Positions 45,982-57,400 of a stretch of 64,000 nt of DNA are shown piece after piece. Every line of letters starts with the position of its first letter. Position 1 is the first letter of the stretch. The stretch covers positions 1-64,000 of the forward strand of contig JAECUM010006805.1 of NCBI GenBank assembly GCA_016617855.1, written 5' to 3'. The notes beneath the pieces are model-generated. The model made no database searches, had not been told where the DNA came from, and was given only the letters and a program-made list of their open reading frames with translations. The translations under genes were made by a program, and so were the position numbers. Source of the DNA: Megalonaias nervosa (lineage: Eukaryota; Mollusca; Bivalvia; Unionida; Unionidae).

Positions 45982-46281
45982 TTATAGTGGCTGAGGTCGG
46001 ACCGCCTGCGGTCTGCGTATTAATCGCGCTAGTCTGTCCTTGATTGCTGATAATGCTTTACTGGCAACATCACCAACAGCACCAATACCTTTATCACGAA
46101 CAACGTCAATAGCTTTCATCCCCAGTTGCTTTGCAGTCGGTATTGCTTTTGGTGCCAACCTTCTGAATAGACCATGAACAACATCACGGAGTCCATCTCC
46201 GTAGAACGCTTTGTATACTGGTAATCGCGAATTTATCACCCTGACTATGATCGGTCCACGGTGAGCATTATGTATGATCAT
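45982..46281 (-). CDS. Outer small basic virion protein (pVI/pX-like)
   Basis: An intact 99-codon frame. The N-terminal part (IIVRVINSRLPVYKAFYGDG) is followed by GLFRRLAPKAIPTAKQLGMK, an amphipathic helix, and a basic tail rich in arginine and proline. Polintons and adenoviruses encode similar small basic proteins that bind DNA or the capsid interior, so this role is plausible. ATG 46,281 follows the upstream stop by 1 nt. It is among the few unbroken genes. Confidence 0.55.
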   Translation of the reverse strand: MIIHNAHRGPIIVRVINSRLPVYKAFYGDGLRDVVHGLFRRLAPKAIPTAKQLGMKAIDVVRDKGIGAVGDVASKALSAIKDRLARLIRRPQAVRPQPL

Positions 46282-46282
46282 C

Positions 46283-47329
46283 TTATTTTCTTGTCACTAA
46301 ACTAATGGTATACCCTTGATCACTGCGGTAATCATCGGCGATTTCATCGATTAGGGACCGATACACATTTATATCCATGATACCGTCTGTAAATAATCTC
46401 TGACAAATAGCAGCTGCTTCATTAATGATTTCTGGGGAATTATTACCAGCTCGTTTTCCGCCAATCAGAATTTCTAATCGTTCAACATCGGCAAGGACGT
46501 TGCTGGGACAAAGAGTATCAAGACCACTTCCTTGAGTGACCCAATCGCACAGACCACTTCTGGCCAGTTGTTTCTTTCTTACTCGGTGAACGTAATTCAT
46601 TCCTTCATCTAATTTCTTCAGATTCCAAATCTTCTTCTTCTGTTTGTTTCCTTGCTCGTACATCCTCTTTAAATTTCAACTTTATTTCATTTTCTTTACG
46701 TTTCCTTGATTGTTTAGCTTCTTCAACTTGCAACTTCATTTCTTCTTCTTTTTGCTTCCTTTCTTGCCTTGTTTGTCCAGCATCCTTATCTACTGCCTGG
46801 TTAAAAACATTACAATTATTAATGTTTTCATCAGATTTGATCTGCGGAGTTTGAGTAAAGATGCGATATACATCCCTAATCCAATCGGCAGATCTCATCG
46901 TTTTAACATATTCGGGTTTTACATAATTATTTCTATTATAATATCCAAACACGGCAATATCAAGTATTTGGTGTTTGTCCCCGATAGCGACAGTACCTTC
47001 AGGAGTGAATTTATCTATGATGTTAGTTCTAACTTTTGGAGGACGTTGTGGCTGATTCTTCAGGTTGTGGTTGAGGAGGTTGCCTGGGTGGTGGTTGAGT
47101 TGGTTGAAGACGGCCAGCAAGATCAACAGGCAATGTTTCAAGATCTTTTTGTGTTGTCTCAGTTGCTGTAACAATTTTCTTTGTTGGTTCGACAATTGGG
47201 TTAAATAACTGTTCTGTACCCTCTGTAAATTCAACTTGAGACTTGTTGTTTAACAGAATCACGGACCGGAAGATATTTCTTAATTGCCTCTAGTCGCTGT
47301 CGAACTAGTTTAGCTGTGTGAGATTCCAT
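46283..47329 (-). pseudogene. Outer coiled-coil protein at the head of the virion block
   Basis: ATG 47,329 opens MESHTAKLVRQRLEAIKKYL. After a frameshift near 47,240 come a proline/glutamine-rich linker (PPPRQPPQPQPEES), an ordered segment (NRNNYVKPEYVKTMRSADWI), a strongly charged coiled coil (EEEMKLQVEEAKQSRKRKEN), and a helical C-terminal domain (ADVERLEILIGGKRAGNNSP). Frameshifts near 47,030 and 46,620 join them. About 345 codons in total. It lies next to the right TIR and is transcribed away from it. A relative by layout is the inner gene at 25,437. Function is unknown. Confidence 0.5.
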
Positions 47330-47368
47330 TATTGATATAATAATGATTTAATTACACTACACCGACAC

Positions 47369-47384
47369 AGCAGCAGGGAGGGCG
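47369..47384 (+). repeat. Inverted copy of the element tip at the inner edge of the right TIR
   Basis: AGCAGCAGGGAGGGCG at 47,369-47,384 is the exact reverse complement of the terminal 16 bases at 47,596-47,611. The right TIR is thus itself bracketed by inverted tips. Confidence 0.85.
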
Positions 47385-47611
47385 ACGACAAAGATTGAGT
47401 GTTCGACGGGTAAACGAACACACATACAAAAATGAAAACACAAGCGTCAAAAATAAAGTAACAAAATGAGCTAACCAAATTAGAGAAGTCTCGGTCGGTT
47501 AGAGGCTTCGGTTTGACGTTATTGACCTTGTATTTTTATTTTTGTAGGAAGCTTTAATTTTCAAAAATAACCCTCCTAAAAAAAGTTGTAGGATTCGCCC
47601 TCCCTGCTGCT
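47384..47611 (-). repeat. Outer element right terminal inverted repeat
   Basis: Reverse complement of 19,888-20,111 with scattered differences. Ends with CCTGCTGCT at 47,611 and is followed by AAAGTG, the right copy of the target duplication. Confidence 0.95.
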
Positions 47612-47684
47612 AAAGTGAAGGTATATTAATTTCTGTGATGTTAGAAATGGATATCATGGATACAAATATTAACAGGTTTGACAC

Positions 47685-47735
<51 letters not shown>
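47612..47735 (+). repeat. Right half of the host repeat, with (CT)n
   Basis: AAGGTATATT, TTAGAAATGGATATCATGG and AACAGGTTTG match 49,431-49,460 in the unoccupied paralogue. A CT tract of about 48 bp follows, as it does in the paralogue. Confidence 0.85.
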
Positions 47736-47738
<3 letters not shown>

Positions 47739-47960
47739 TGTTTTTGTGACCTTTTTAAGTTATGTCAGTCTTACCAGAGATAACAAATTCATACGTTTCC
47801 GCATTAGAGGGAACTGTTGGCACATGGCAAAGTTCCTACATAATCTCTCGTTTGTTTTTGTGACCTTTTTAAGTTATGTCAGTCTTACCAGAGATAACAA
47901 ATTCATACGTTTCCGCATTAGAGGGAACTGTTGGCACATGGCAAAGTTCCTACATAATCT
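47733..47960 (+). repeat. Perfect 114-bp tandem duplication
   Basis: The block beginning CTCGTTTGTTTTTGTGACC occurs twice with period 114 bp and no visible difference. A single diverged version is at 49,493-49,606. The duplication is therefore recent or an assembly artefact. Confidence 0.9.
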
Positions 47961-48119
47961 TGTCATTGCTTAAAATTTACACATAAATCTAGTTTAAAAA
48001 ATGGGATCCACGACTAACCCCGTGTTATAAGCGGGTTCACGAGTTATCAGGGCGCGAGTTATCGAGGGAGTGGTGTACTTGATATAGTACGATGTGTTTT
48101 TATGAAAACCCTATGTTGA

Positions 48120-48455
48120 TGTGACGTTTTGTCTTGAAGGAGAAGCAATAACAAGACTTTCAAAACGGCCACAAAGGCAACCATATCTGAGTTGAGAAAC
48201 TCAATAACGATATTGAGCAGTAGCAGAGTAACAATAACAATATCTTCAAGACCTTAGAGCTCAGATCAGCACCAGTTTCATTTGGGAGCAACTAAACTTC
48301 AGTAGATGTCATTCAGTTAAATGCCCATGCTGATACAACCATCCCTTCAAGAGGAGTAGCTGTAACAAGATTTTCAAGATGGCAGCTGTATCAGCCATAT
48401 TGGATATGCAAGTGGCACATTTCATATAGGATTATCCAGATAATTTAAGAAATCT
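48120..48455. repeat. Degenerate interspersed repeat related to 11,990-13,420
   Basis: Cores like CAAGAGGAGTAGCTGTAACA and TTTTCAAGATGGCAGCTG followed by GCCATATTGGAT recur as in the left flank. Confidence 0.55.
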
Positions 48456-48782
48456 TCTGGTGTTTGTGTGTGTCATTTGGACTTAAACGTAGCTTTGAAA
48501 ACTTTTCAGTCTTATCGCTACCATGTCTACAGGGTAACAGTTTATAGTGATGTCAGACACTGGGGCATCATGCCGCAGACATGTAGCATGATGTCCCGCT
48601 CAGTCACATTATCTTGACACCAGGCCGACCAGTCCTAACACTAACCTCTTAATGCTGAGCGGCAAGCGAGGCAGATCTTAGTACCATTTTTATAAGTCTC
48701 TGGTATGACTAGGCCGGGATTTTAACCCACGACCTCCCGCATCCGAAGCGGACGCTCTAACCACTAGGCCACTGGAGCGGGA
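48456..48782 (-). repeat. tRNA-headed SINE-like repeat, family A, copy 4
   Basis: Reverse-complement copy. TGTGTGTGTC at the left end is the tail; the tRNA-like head near TAACCCACGACCTCCCG and TAGGCCACTGGAGCGG is at the right. Confidence 0.8.
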
Positions 48783-48791
48783 AATGAATAA

Positions 48792-48795
<4 letters not shown>

Positions 48796-48846
<51 letters not shown>
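48796..48846. repeat. (TA)n microsatellite
   Basis: About 25 uninterrupted TA units immediately after the SINE-like head. Confidence 0.95.
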
Positions 48847-48847
<1 letters not shown>

Positions 48848-49276
48848 CGGACAAAGCCATTCTGTGAAACTATTTCAAAAAGTTTATTTTTTTTTATGTA
48901 ATCAGCGATGTTAGGATATATGTTTTGCCGAGTTGGATTTTAGTGAAAAATTGAAACGAGAGGTGTCCATAACTCCGATACGGATAGCGTTCTTTCATAT
49001 TCCAAAAATGAAGAAATTTATTGTTAAAACAACATGTGTAAAAAAGATTAAAAACAGAAAGATAATTAATGCTTATTTATATGGCTGAACACATGCCATG
49101 TGTAGCAATAGGACCTATGTTCCTAAGCCTCTAGAGCACGTCAATGTATACGGAAAAGAAACCAATTGTGTACCAGTCAAGATCGCCCAGCCCAATCTCA
49201 TGAATATTCATACAGACTCGGGGGCCTTGTCCTTTTAGACCTATCGCCAGTCCATGTCACCTAGCGCAAACCTTAC

Positions 49277-49455
49277 GGTTGTTTGTTGACCCCTGGTTTA
49301 CATTCATCAGGATTATAGTTTGAAAGTCATGTAAAGGAAGTGACTGTATTGTATATAGTCGTGTGATCTTGTCCTAACCTTTCAAAGTGGGAAATGTCAA
49401 GGTATATTCTATGATTTTAGAAATGGATATCATGGATACAAGTATGAACAGGTTT

Positions 49456-49497
<42 letters not shown>

Positions 49498-49620
49498 ACC
49501 TTTTTAAGTCATGCCAGTTTTACCAGGAAAGGTCTATTGTTATTAATTTCATTCGTTTCCGCATGAGGGTGAACTGATGGTACATGGCATAGTTCCAACA
49601 TAATCATGTCGTTGCTTAAA
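49277..49620 (+). repeat. Unoccupied paralogue of the Polinton insertion site
   Basis: The sequence joins the left flank match (GGTTTACATTCAT through CAAAGTGGGAAATGT) directly to the right flank match (CAAGGTATATTC through AAATGGATATCATGG). At the junction it has AAATGT, where the Polinton has AAAGGT on the left and AAAGTG on the right. A (CT)n tract and a single version of the 114-bp block follow. Confidence 0.85.
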
Positions 49621-49740
49621 ATTTACATATAAATCATATAATAATACAGTACATATATGATTTGTAGGTAAATTTTAAGTAACGATACAAGCCCCACTGG
49701 GTTTAAATTCGTCTTATTTTATTGAATACGTCAGACTTAA

Positions 49741-50063
49741 CAATGGCGTCACTAGGGTTGGTGTCACCCAGTGCGGTAACTCATGGTGTCACCCCCATGG
49801 ACCTCCTTCCTGCACAAAAATTCAAATATTTTATAGACAGTCATGTGCGGTAACTCATGGTGTCATCCCCACAGACCTCCTTCCTGCACAAAATATTAAA
49901 ATTTTATAGACAGTCATGTGCGGTAATTCATGGTGTCACCCCTCCCCCATGGACCTGCTTCCTGCACAAAAATATAAAATTTTATAGACAGTCATTTTGG
50001 AGTCACCCCCTCTAATGGTGTCACCCGGTGCGGTCCGCACCCCCCTCCCCAGTGACGCCACTG
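49741..50063. mobile_element. hAT-like MITE with internal minisatellite
   Basis: Ends are CAATGGCGTCACT and its complement AGTGACGCCACTG. The flanks AGACTTAA and AGACTTGT form an 8-bp duplication with two differences, as expected for hAT-type transposition. Inside are three to four copies of a ~75-bp unit with ACTCATGGTGTCACCCCCAT and CCTTCCTGCACAAAA. It has no coding capacity. Superfamily assignment rests on end sequence and duplication length. Confidence 0.7.
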
Positions 50064-50626
50064 AGACTTGTGTGTTCTACTTTGCTCTTCAATGGCACAA
50101 AATGTCACCTCGCCTGCCACGTAGTGGCTGAATGTACAAATAGACTATAGAGGGAAAACGCTAACTTTTTTCATGTCTTGGTTACCTCCCTTAGCATAAT
50201 CAAGATAGAGCATGAAAATGCGACAATCGGAAACTGAGCTACGATAAAATTGTGTAGGTATCTGTACTATAAGTAGACCAACAAGTTGATTCCACCCACC
50301 CACCCCTTTTTCTTTACTTTGACATTACTAGTAGTGGCTCAGTAATATTATAAGCAAAAAGTTGGAGAACTACCTGTTGGTTTAGAAAGAAAACATTTCG
50401 TCAGGTGGGGATCAAGGTCTGTTTTGTCATATACAGTCAGTTAACGCTCTCCTTTGCTTAAAAATTCAACAGAAAAAAGAAGAGAAATAACGAATTTTGA
50501 TACAAGTTAAAATTGCCTTTAGTGAAACACAATTTGATAATGCGGAGTAAATGCTAGGAAACATTACTCTTTCATGTTTCAACTACTTTCTTAGTTCACT
50601 TGTGTGTTTCCTGAAAGTTATGGATG

Positions 50627-50627
<1 letters not shown>

Positions 50628-50689
<62 letters not shown>
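50628..50689. repeat. (TA)n microsatellite
   Basis: About 30 TA units. Confidence 0.95.
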
Positions 50690-50690
<1 letters not shown>

Positions 50691-51251
50691 GCAGTAGACA
50701 GGAAGGAATTGGACTGAACAGTTTTCTTTCTTGCTCCAACGACCCATAACTTCAAAATTGTTCATAACTTCGAAACCACATCACAGGAATCAGATGTTTT
50801 ATCAATAAAGATGGATGAAATCTCTGACAACACGAAATCACCTTATGGGTACTATAAAGTAACACAATGAGTGCAAGCGTGACCCTAGCCCTCCCTTCGA
50901 TTCAACTTTTCTCACGCGACTTTTATCGCTTCAAAATCGCAAGAAGACTGAAAAACTACACATATCCATTCAAAAGACAGTAACGTGCCAACGCATAACT
51001 CTCGGACGACCATCGCATGAATCCAGTCTGGCGAATTAACCTTTATTTTCACCATTACCGATAAGGTGATTTTGTATTGTCAGAGATTTTATCGAATTTT
51101 TTTTTTGATGAAACGTCAGACTCCTGTGACCACATTTGGGATTTTTTGTTTTCTTTAATTCTGGCATACTTTCTAACTGTATTGCAGAATTGCAATCGAT
51201 TTATTTTGTGTTAAAAGAAAAATGTTATTTAAAAAATGGATTAGCGAATAC

Positions 51252-51252
<1 letters not shown>

Positions 51253-51289
<37 letters not shown>

Positions 51290-51385
51290 AGGGAGTTGAA
51301 CTTGATCTTCATGCATTATATTTGTAATGTTGAGGAGTATAGTTTGAAAGGCATGTCGGAGAAGTTGCTGTGTAATATAGTAATT
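51253..51385 (+). repeat. (GA)n tract and a fragment of the host repeat
   Basis: A GA tract is followed at ~51,325 by GAGTATAGTTTGAAAGGCAT and AATATAGTAA. This matches the segment AGGATTATAGTTTGAAAGTC of the empty-site repeat at 49,310. Confidence 0.5.
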
Positions 51386-51399
51386 TCAGGAATAGAGAG

Positions 51400-54120
51400 C
51401 AATCCATTTATGATATCAAAAATTACAGAGAAGCTATCAATCCCGAATAACTAATTGATTTATAAACTTCATAACAGTTGCACAAACCCTAATTAATTAA
51501 TTCTTATCTACATACCAGTTCTTTCCCCGGAAGAGAACAAATCACACACTCCATAAATCCCGCCAATTCCATTCCACTTCCATGGGGGGGGGGGGGCTTC
51601 GCCAAAACTACTTCCGCTTTTCTCCTCTAAATTCGTTCTTCACTTTTTTCCACAATTCACACCATACAAATCCTCAATACACAAATTTCACCTTCACCCA
51701 ACTACCAAGTCTACATTTTCAAATAACCACACACCAATATTAAAATGTTGCATGCTGCATCTCTTTTAATGCATGCAGTGAATTTATTTCAAACAATATC
51801 ATACAGATGACTTCAATTTTCAATTCTGCACACACAAATTATGCATAAAACATTACATTGTGAGCGCAACCTATCATTTCAGCATCTATGACTCAAGACT
51901 ATACTATTACATCCAAAACTGCGGGAGGGGCACTTGATTAAAAGGCACAGAAAGCATCAGAAGTACCTGCAACATACGAAACGTCTATTTATTCTTATGG
52001 CTAAATGTTCACCAAACATTTGTATCTAACAATATATATGAAATATGCAAATGTCAGCGTGAAATAACATGAGGTCAAGTCTTTGCAAAAAGTGACCAAC
52101 ACCAATATTAAAAACGTTGCACAGTACATGTGTTTGAATGCTTCCTGTGAATTTATCTGTAAAGGTAGCATGAAGATGAGTTCATTTTAGATTCAGCAGA
52201 AATCATTTCATTTTTATTTATCCTACCAATCTGGAAAATTCATCTCCTCTTCCTACCGTTATATGAAATTGCCCAGTTGTTGCACAAGTCGGCGATCATA
52301 AGTAACTAAATTGGTCGTTTTCTCTCAATTCCAGTAGTGCCTTTCCAATGGAGGATCTTAATACAGACATGTTCTAAATTCTGTTTGCCTCGAAAACACG
52401 TCAGTAACAACTCCAAGAATACATTTAACACAAGTGATTTTGACAATAATAACTAGGTATGAGACCTAAATATGTGTCAGGTTTATACAGCTATTCCTCA
52501 TCGAAGCTGCATATTAAAGGATAAGTTCATTTTTTTTATTTTTATCTCACTTTCATCACAGTTTCAAGTGAATTTTAAGATTCGTGGTTAACTTTTCTCT
52601 TGCAAAATATTTTCTAAATACACGTTTATATATTGTATAAGTTGTATTCATCACTGATATAATTTTTCTATCTTTCCTAATTATTACAGCGGTAATTAAA
52701 AACTTTTTATTTTAGTTAAATCTGGAAACAAATTTTTATTAAATTCAATTTGATTTACACAGATAACTAATAAACTTCTTTACATACCCCCTAAATGTAT
52801 CCAACAAATGAATTATACTTTGATATGAACATAATGAATTATGATGCTCTTTGAAGAACATTTTTAATTTAGAAATCAAGCGCAGAGGAATGTAAGGCAA
52901 GACCTATGTTTGTAACACAACTAAAGAAAATAAAAATGACTGAAAGAAATTATTACAACAGGTGAACTTTAATATTTATTGACTACTGGTGGTAGCTGTA
53001 CCAACTACATAGTCCCGAAGATATTGCAAATGGTATTAACACCTTCACAAATATATCATCTGCTCTCTCTTAGAGTAGGTGTTCCAAGCACTTTTCGGAT
53101 ATCAGCAAATACAATTAAAAGCACTAAGCTGTTCTTACCATACTTGAAACCTTAATATGAAAATAAAATGTTGAAAAAATCATGTAAATCGGTCAAATAC
53201 TTTTCAAGATATGACCTTTCAAAGTTTTTGAGGGACTTAGGCAATTTGTCATTCCCACCGAATTACCATCAACTTCGGATGAGTAAAAAAAAATAATTTG
53301 AAGCTATACAACAGTGCCAATTACTGCAAAGCTAGACAAGTTCCTTGTTATTCAAGAAATGCAAGCACTACAATCATACACAAAAAAATCCTTTAATTAG
53401 GTTCTCTCTCAAACAGTAAAACTACAGAGGAAGACCCTTACTGGACAAGCCACATATTGAGCTTTTCCACAACTTTGCAACCTTGCTATAATAAGACTAT
53501 GACATTTAAATGCAAATTAAAGTATGCTCCTGTGAGAAAACATTCTGAAAACAAAGCCCATTTTTTCCTGGGCCAATGGGTATGACATTTTTGCCGTGCC
53601 AGATCATAGAATTCGGGAAAAAGGGCAAAAATGTGAATGTCCGAAAAAAATGCCAAAACGACAATTTTCTAAAGGTCACAACTTTTTTATTATTTATTAA
53701 CAGATTTAAATAATTCTTTTACGAAAATATAGGGTATTATATGAAGAATTCATGCAATATACAAAGACTGGCAACATTAGTGTGAAAGTAGGTTTTAAAG
53801 CAGAAGCAGTATCTGAAAATAGGCAAAAATGGCAAAAACAATTTTCAAAAGTTTACAACTTCGTCAATTAGTAACTGATTTTGATAGTTTTTGCACCAAA
53901 ATGGAGCATATTGCAGCCTTAATGCATACATACTAATAAAGCAAATATCATTATGATAAAGCAAAGATAGGTTACAAAGTAAGAACCATTGAGAAAGTAT
54001 CAAAATCTTTCCCTACGACTAATGTTTTGAAGATAATGTACACTTCAAACAATAGATACAATTGTAAATGTCATAAAGGACTTCTCTGTTTAAAATAGTC
54101 AGAAAAGTAACACCTTTAAC
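51400..54120. other. AT-rich DNA, no gene recognised
   Basis: A run of nine G residues lies near 51,586. No open frame over 60 codons and no recognised repeat family were found. TCTCTTAGAGTAGGTGTTCC near 53,070 is matched in inverse by a segment near 56,720, hinting at a diverged inverted repeat across 53-56.7 kb. Confidence 0.35.
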
Positions 54121-54126
54121 AAAGTT

Positions 54127-54430
54127 TTAGCTTGAGATTTTTATTCTGCTGTATTGCTGGTCAATGTGTCCAATATTTTCAACTTTCCAAGTTCGGCCAT
54201 CGCTTGAAACTAGTTGTACATTAAAGTTCCAATCAAACACAAAACACGACTTAACAAAGGCAATGTCACCACTGGCTGGCCGTTTGAAATGATCGGTTTT
54301 GGTTTTCATCTGGCATAAAACCTGTACGAGTGCCAGATAAGTTTGGTGTACTTCCAACACTTGTCCAATGTAATACTGGTCATCGTAATACACAGCTACC
54401 CATGTGAAGCAGTATGAGGATAGGATCTCT
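54127..54430 (-). CDS. Possible host exon with Tudor-like start
   Basis: An open minus-strand frame ends at 54,127. It contains WVAVYYDDQYYIGQVLEV followed by KRPASGDIAFVKSCFVFDWN and SSDGRTWKVENI. The aromatic beta-strand pattern at the start recalls Tudor/SH3-like folds, and the text looks like real protein. The frame has stops further upstream. An AG within TTATTCTGAG near 54,440 could be the acceptor. It may also derive from a transposon-encoded protein. Confidence 0.4.
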
Positions 54431-55539
54431 CAGAATAAAGTTTCTTAATCCACTCAAAAACCTGAAATGTGTAAGGTTAGAAAAAGTTAAGTCAGATGAA
54501 CTTGAAAGCAAAAGAAAAATATCAAGAAGTAAAGAATTTAAATAAATTCGTGTAGATAATTTGTTCAGCCCAAAATAGGTTTTTTTTGTTTTTAAAAATG
54601 GTCCTGTTTTGTGGCTGAGCACTGCTTGTTCTTTGCTTTCCTAAATGAGGCTGAATTAATTCATTTCACACGAAGTGTTTAAAACGAATTAGGTACTTTT
54701 AGCTACATTTAATGATGCAGACCTGAAAATTTACTGAGTTGTTACAGACTGGAAAAGTTAGAAATGCCTTGTAGATATATGCAAACTGGGGATAGGTCTC
54801 GTAGTTTTAACGTACTAAAATGCCAGTCTGTTGCTAGCTAGATTTACATTGCCCTTTCATCGTTAATAAACACTTATCCCAAATTCTGGACTTTGCTCAA
54901 AATTAAAAACCAAAAGAAACAAAGTGAAAAGAAATAAAGAAGGGTAACAACCCATTTTCCTTTTAGTGAATCGCGTTTACAAACAGAAAGGTCAAAGGTT
55001 ACAATTTTATCGCTAGCCAATTCAATCTCTTAATACTTGCTCGGTCACACAGAAAAAAAAAAAAGAAAAAAAAAATGATGTAAACAAATTTACTTTAAGT
55101 ACGTAAAATAACATGCTAAGCTTCATCCAAGGCCCATTTTTGCATGCATATTTCATGTGTAAATATGACTTAGCCGAGGAAATCGGACTCGAAAGGTTTT
55201 CCTTGAACCATAGAATAGGACCTCCAATTAAGGACTTCAAGTACTCAAAATACAGATATAAAGACAAAAATAAATATAAAACATTAAAAACGAATCATTT
55301 TACTTACAAACTAGCGATAAATAATCCATGGATGGAATATAAGGGGCCATAATACGTCATGGATTTACATCGAGTCAGGTAACATAAGTGTTAGGCCAGC
55401 CATTACATATGGCTCATTCCCAGCATACTTTAAAGTATAATGAACACGCTTTAAAATGATATCTAATTTGTATTTTAAAATTGAGATTTACCTGAAAAAT
55501 TTTCATTTTGAAGTTTTCATCGTGTAAAATTTGAAGCAA

Positions 55540-55750
55540 CCCCCCCCCCCTTTACACAGTAAAGATATCAAAATGTAGGTCATTCTTTCCGCTTTACAAT
55601 GGTGCTAAATATAGTAACATGGGAATTACCACGCATAATTGCAACCTTACAAGAAACAGGTATGTAAAATTTCGACGTTCGGACGAACCGCCGCTGCACA
55701 AATTATTGTTTTTTTTGGGGGGGGGGGAGGTGAGGTTTGGTGGGTTATTA
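55540..55750. repeat. Homopolymer C and G runs
   Basis: A run of ten C residues lies near 55,541-55,550 and a run of nine G residues near 55,719-55,727. Frames reported across them would be unreliable. Confidence 0.7.
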
Positions 55751-57327
55751 TTTGTTTTTTTCATAGAATTTTATTCAGTATTTACAGTATCATATGTGCA
55801 GGCGTGCACTCACAACATACAGTATAATATGATCTGTACTAAAGTGACGAGGGACATTTTGGTAAATGTAGAAGCGCATACATTACATGTAAACATAGAA
55901 AGGTGGTGCTGAATGTTGGTGGGTACAACATGAGCTGGCAAAGGAGGACATTCAGTTTTATGACAGAAAGCATATAAAATGCGGTCCAATAAAATATGAT
56001 GTAAAATGAATAAGAATTGACAATGATAAAGTAATGTATAAATGGGATGTACAAAAATTTCACAGATGACTTTAAGAAGGCGTATGTTTGGCAAAGAAGT
56101 AGCACAATGCTGTTTAATAATCGGTATGTGTGACGGTTTTAGTGGGGAAGGAGACGTAGTAGTCTTGAGAAAGTGAGAGTGTACGCTATTTTCACAAATG
56201 TATATAAAAGTACATCCGTTAATAAGGAACAAAATTGTTTTCAATATCGGTGTACATTACAAATTATACGCAGGTTCACAAAAGTAGACAAGTAGGATGC
56301 AGTTTTGGTAAAATAAATACGATAACAGCTGATGGGCCGTTATAAGGGATATTAGGGGCGTGAAAATCGATTATTTTGCGGCGAGCCGTGGTACTCTCGT
56401 TGTTGGGGTTTATCTTTAGTTTGACGTTTAAAAGCCTCCTAATTGCCTACACTAGGGAGAGGGGTTGCGCGTAAGAAGGGGCACAAATTATGCCCTTTAC
56501 ATACCTCAAACAAACATGTTTATAAATATGAAAATAAAAGAAAAACACAAAGATTTATGCATAAAATGATAGAAGAAAAGTAGTTCTTGTGACAAATGCA
56601 TATAATTATTGATTTTATGAATAGTGATGGCATAAAATTTACTGTTCAAAATGTGCAACATTTTGACTTTTGCCCTGCTGGTATCCCATTGACCTGGTCA
56701 GCTATGGCAGCTTGGAACACCTACTTAGAGAAATCATAATAACCTTAAAGTTCATTTATAACAGATTGAACTGTTTTAAGAGTTTTACAGTGTAAGAAAT
56801 ATTCAGTATAACATATGACAACTTCAACCTGTAAATGAAGAAAGCGTACAACAGTTGTGACTAAATCATGCTGATAAAACTTATGAGAAATGTCCATCCT
56901 ACAATTCATATAAGCAGTTTCAGAGTTTTATACACTAAAGTGTTTACAAACAAACTTTTATGAAACTAACAAAATATTTGTATAATGGAGACTATTTTTG
57001 GTCCTTGTTTGACATCCTTACCCGCGTATTTCACGTCTTGGATTGAAGTGTTGTTACAGCAATACAGAATGTTCCTTGTTACCTGGACTGTGTAACATTG
57101 ACATAGCACCTTAATGGGTGTGAATTGCAAATAAATCATGCATTCTGTTTGCAATATGTCTAAAACTGAAACCAGATTTACACTATAATAATTCATAATC
57201 TAACATAATAGAATTAGCAAAAAGATATAAGATGTATAAAGAATTGTATCATAATTTGGAAACATGGAGAGAAATATATTCAACTAAAATATTTAAGATA
57301 TGTATAAAATATTATTAATGTAAATTC

Positions 57328-57330
<3 letters not shown>
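55750..57330. other. AT-rich DNA, no gene recognised
   Basis: The overlapping short frames at 55,810-56,244 show no recognisable features. Nothing else is supported. Confidence 0.35.

Positions 57331-57400
<70 letters not shown>

Larger units (their letters stand above)
19888..47611. mobile_element. Degenerate Polinton/Maverick element, composite
   Basis: The element is bounded by inverted repeats of about 225 bp with tip AGCAGCAG. The flanks AAAGGT and AAAGTG correspond to AAATGT in the unoccupied paralogous site. Its outer portion encodes a Polinton-type integrase, packaging ATPase fragment, double-jelly-roll capsid protein, adenain-like protease fused to a pX-like region, a penton-like protein, PLA2-like protein, and a PolB-like/helicase polyprotein. 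Six-base duplications, TIRs, integrase and virion genes are the known hallmarks of this class. Total length is 27,724 bp. Removing the nested element leaves about 15 kb, a usual Polinton size. Most genes are broken, so it is not active. Confidence 0.93.

Noticed and set aside
42210..47171. Plus-strand open frames of 77-161 codons in the virion block (for example 42,999-43,484 and 46,710-47,171)
   Set aside because: They are antisense shadows of the minus-strand fibre and coiled-coil genes; their hydrophobic text mirrors the charged codons on the other strand.
53041..56740. Large DNA transposon bounded by inverted GTAGGTGTTCC segments near 53,075 and 56,720
   Set aside because: The inverted similarity is short, no target duplication was seen, and only one exon-like stretch lies between.
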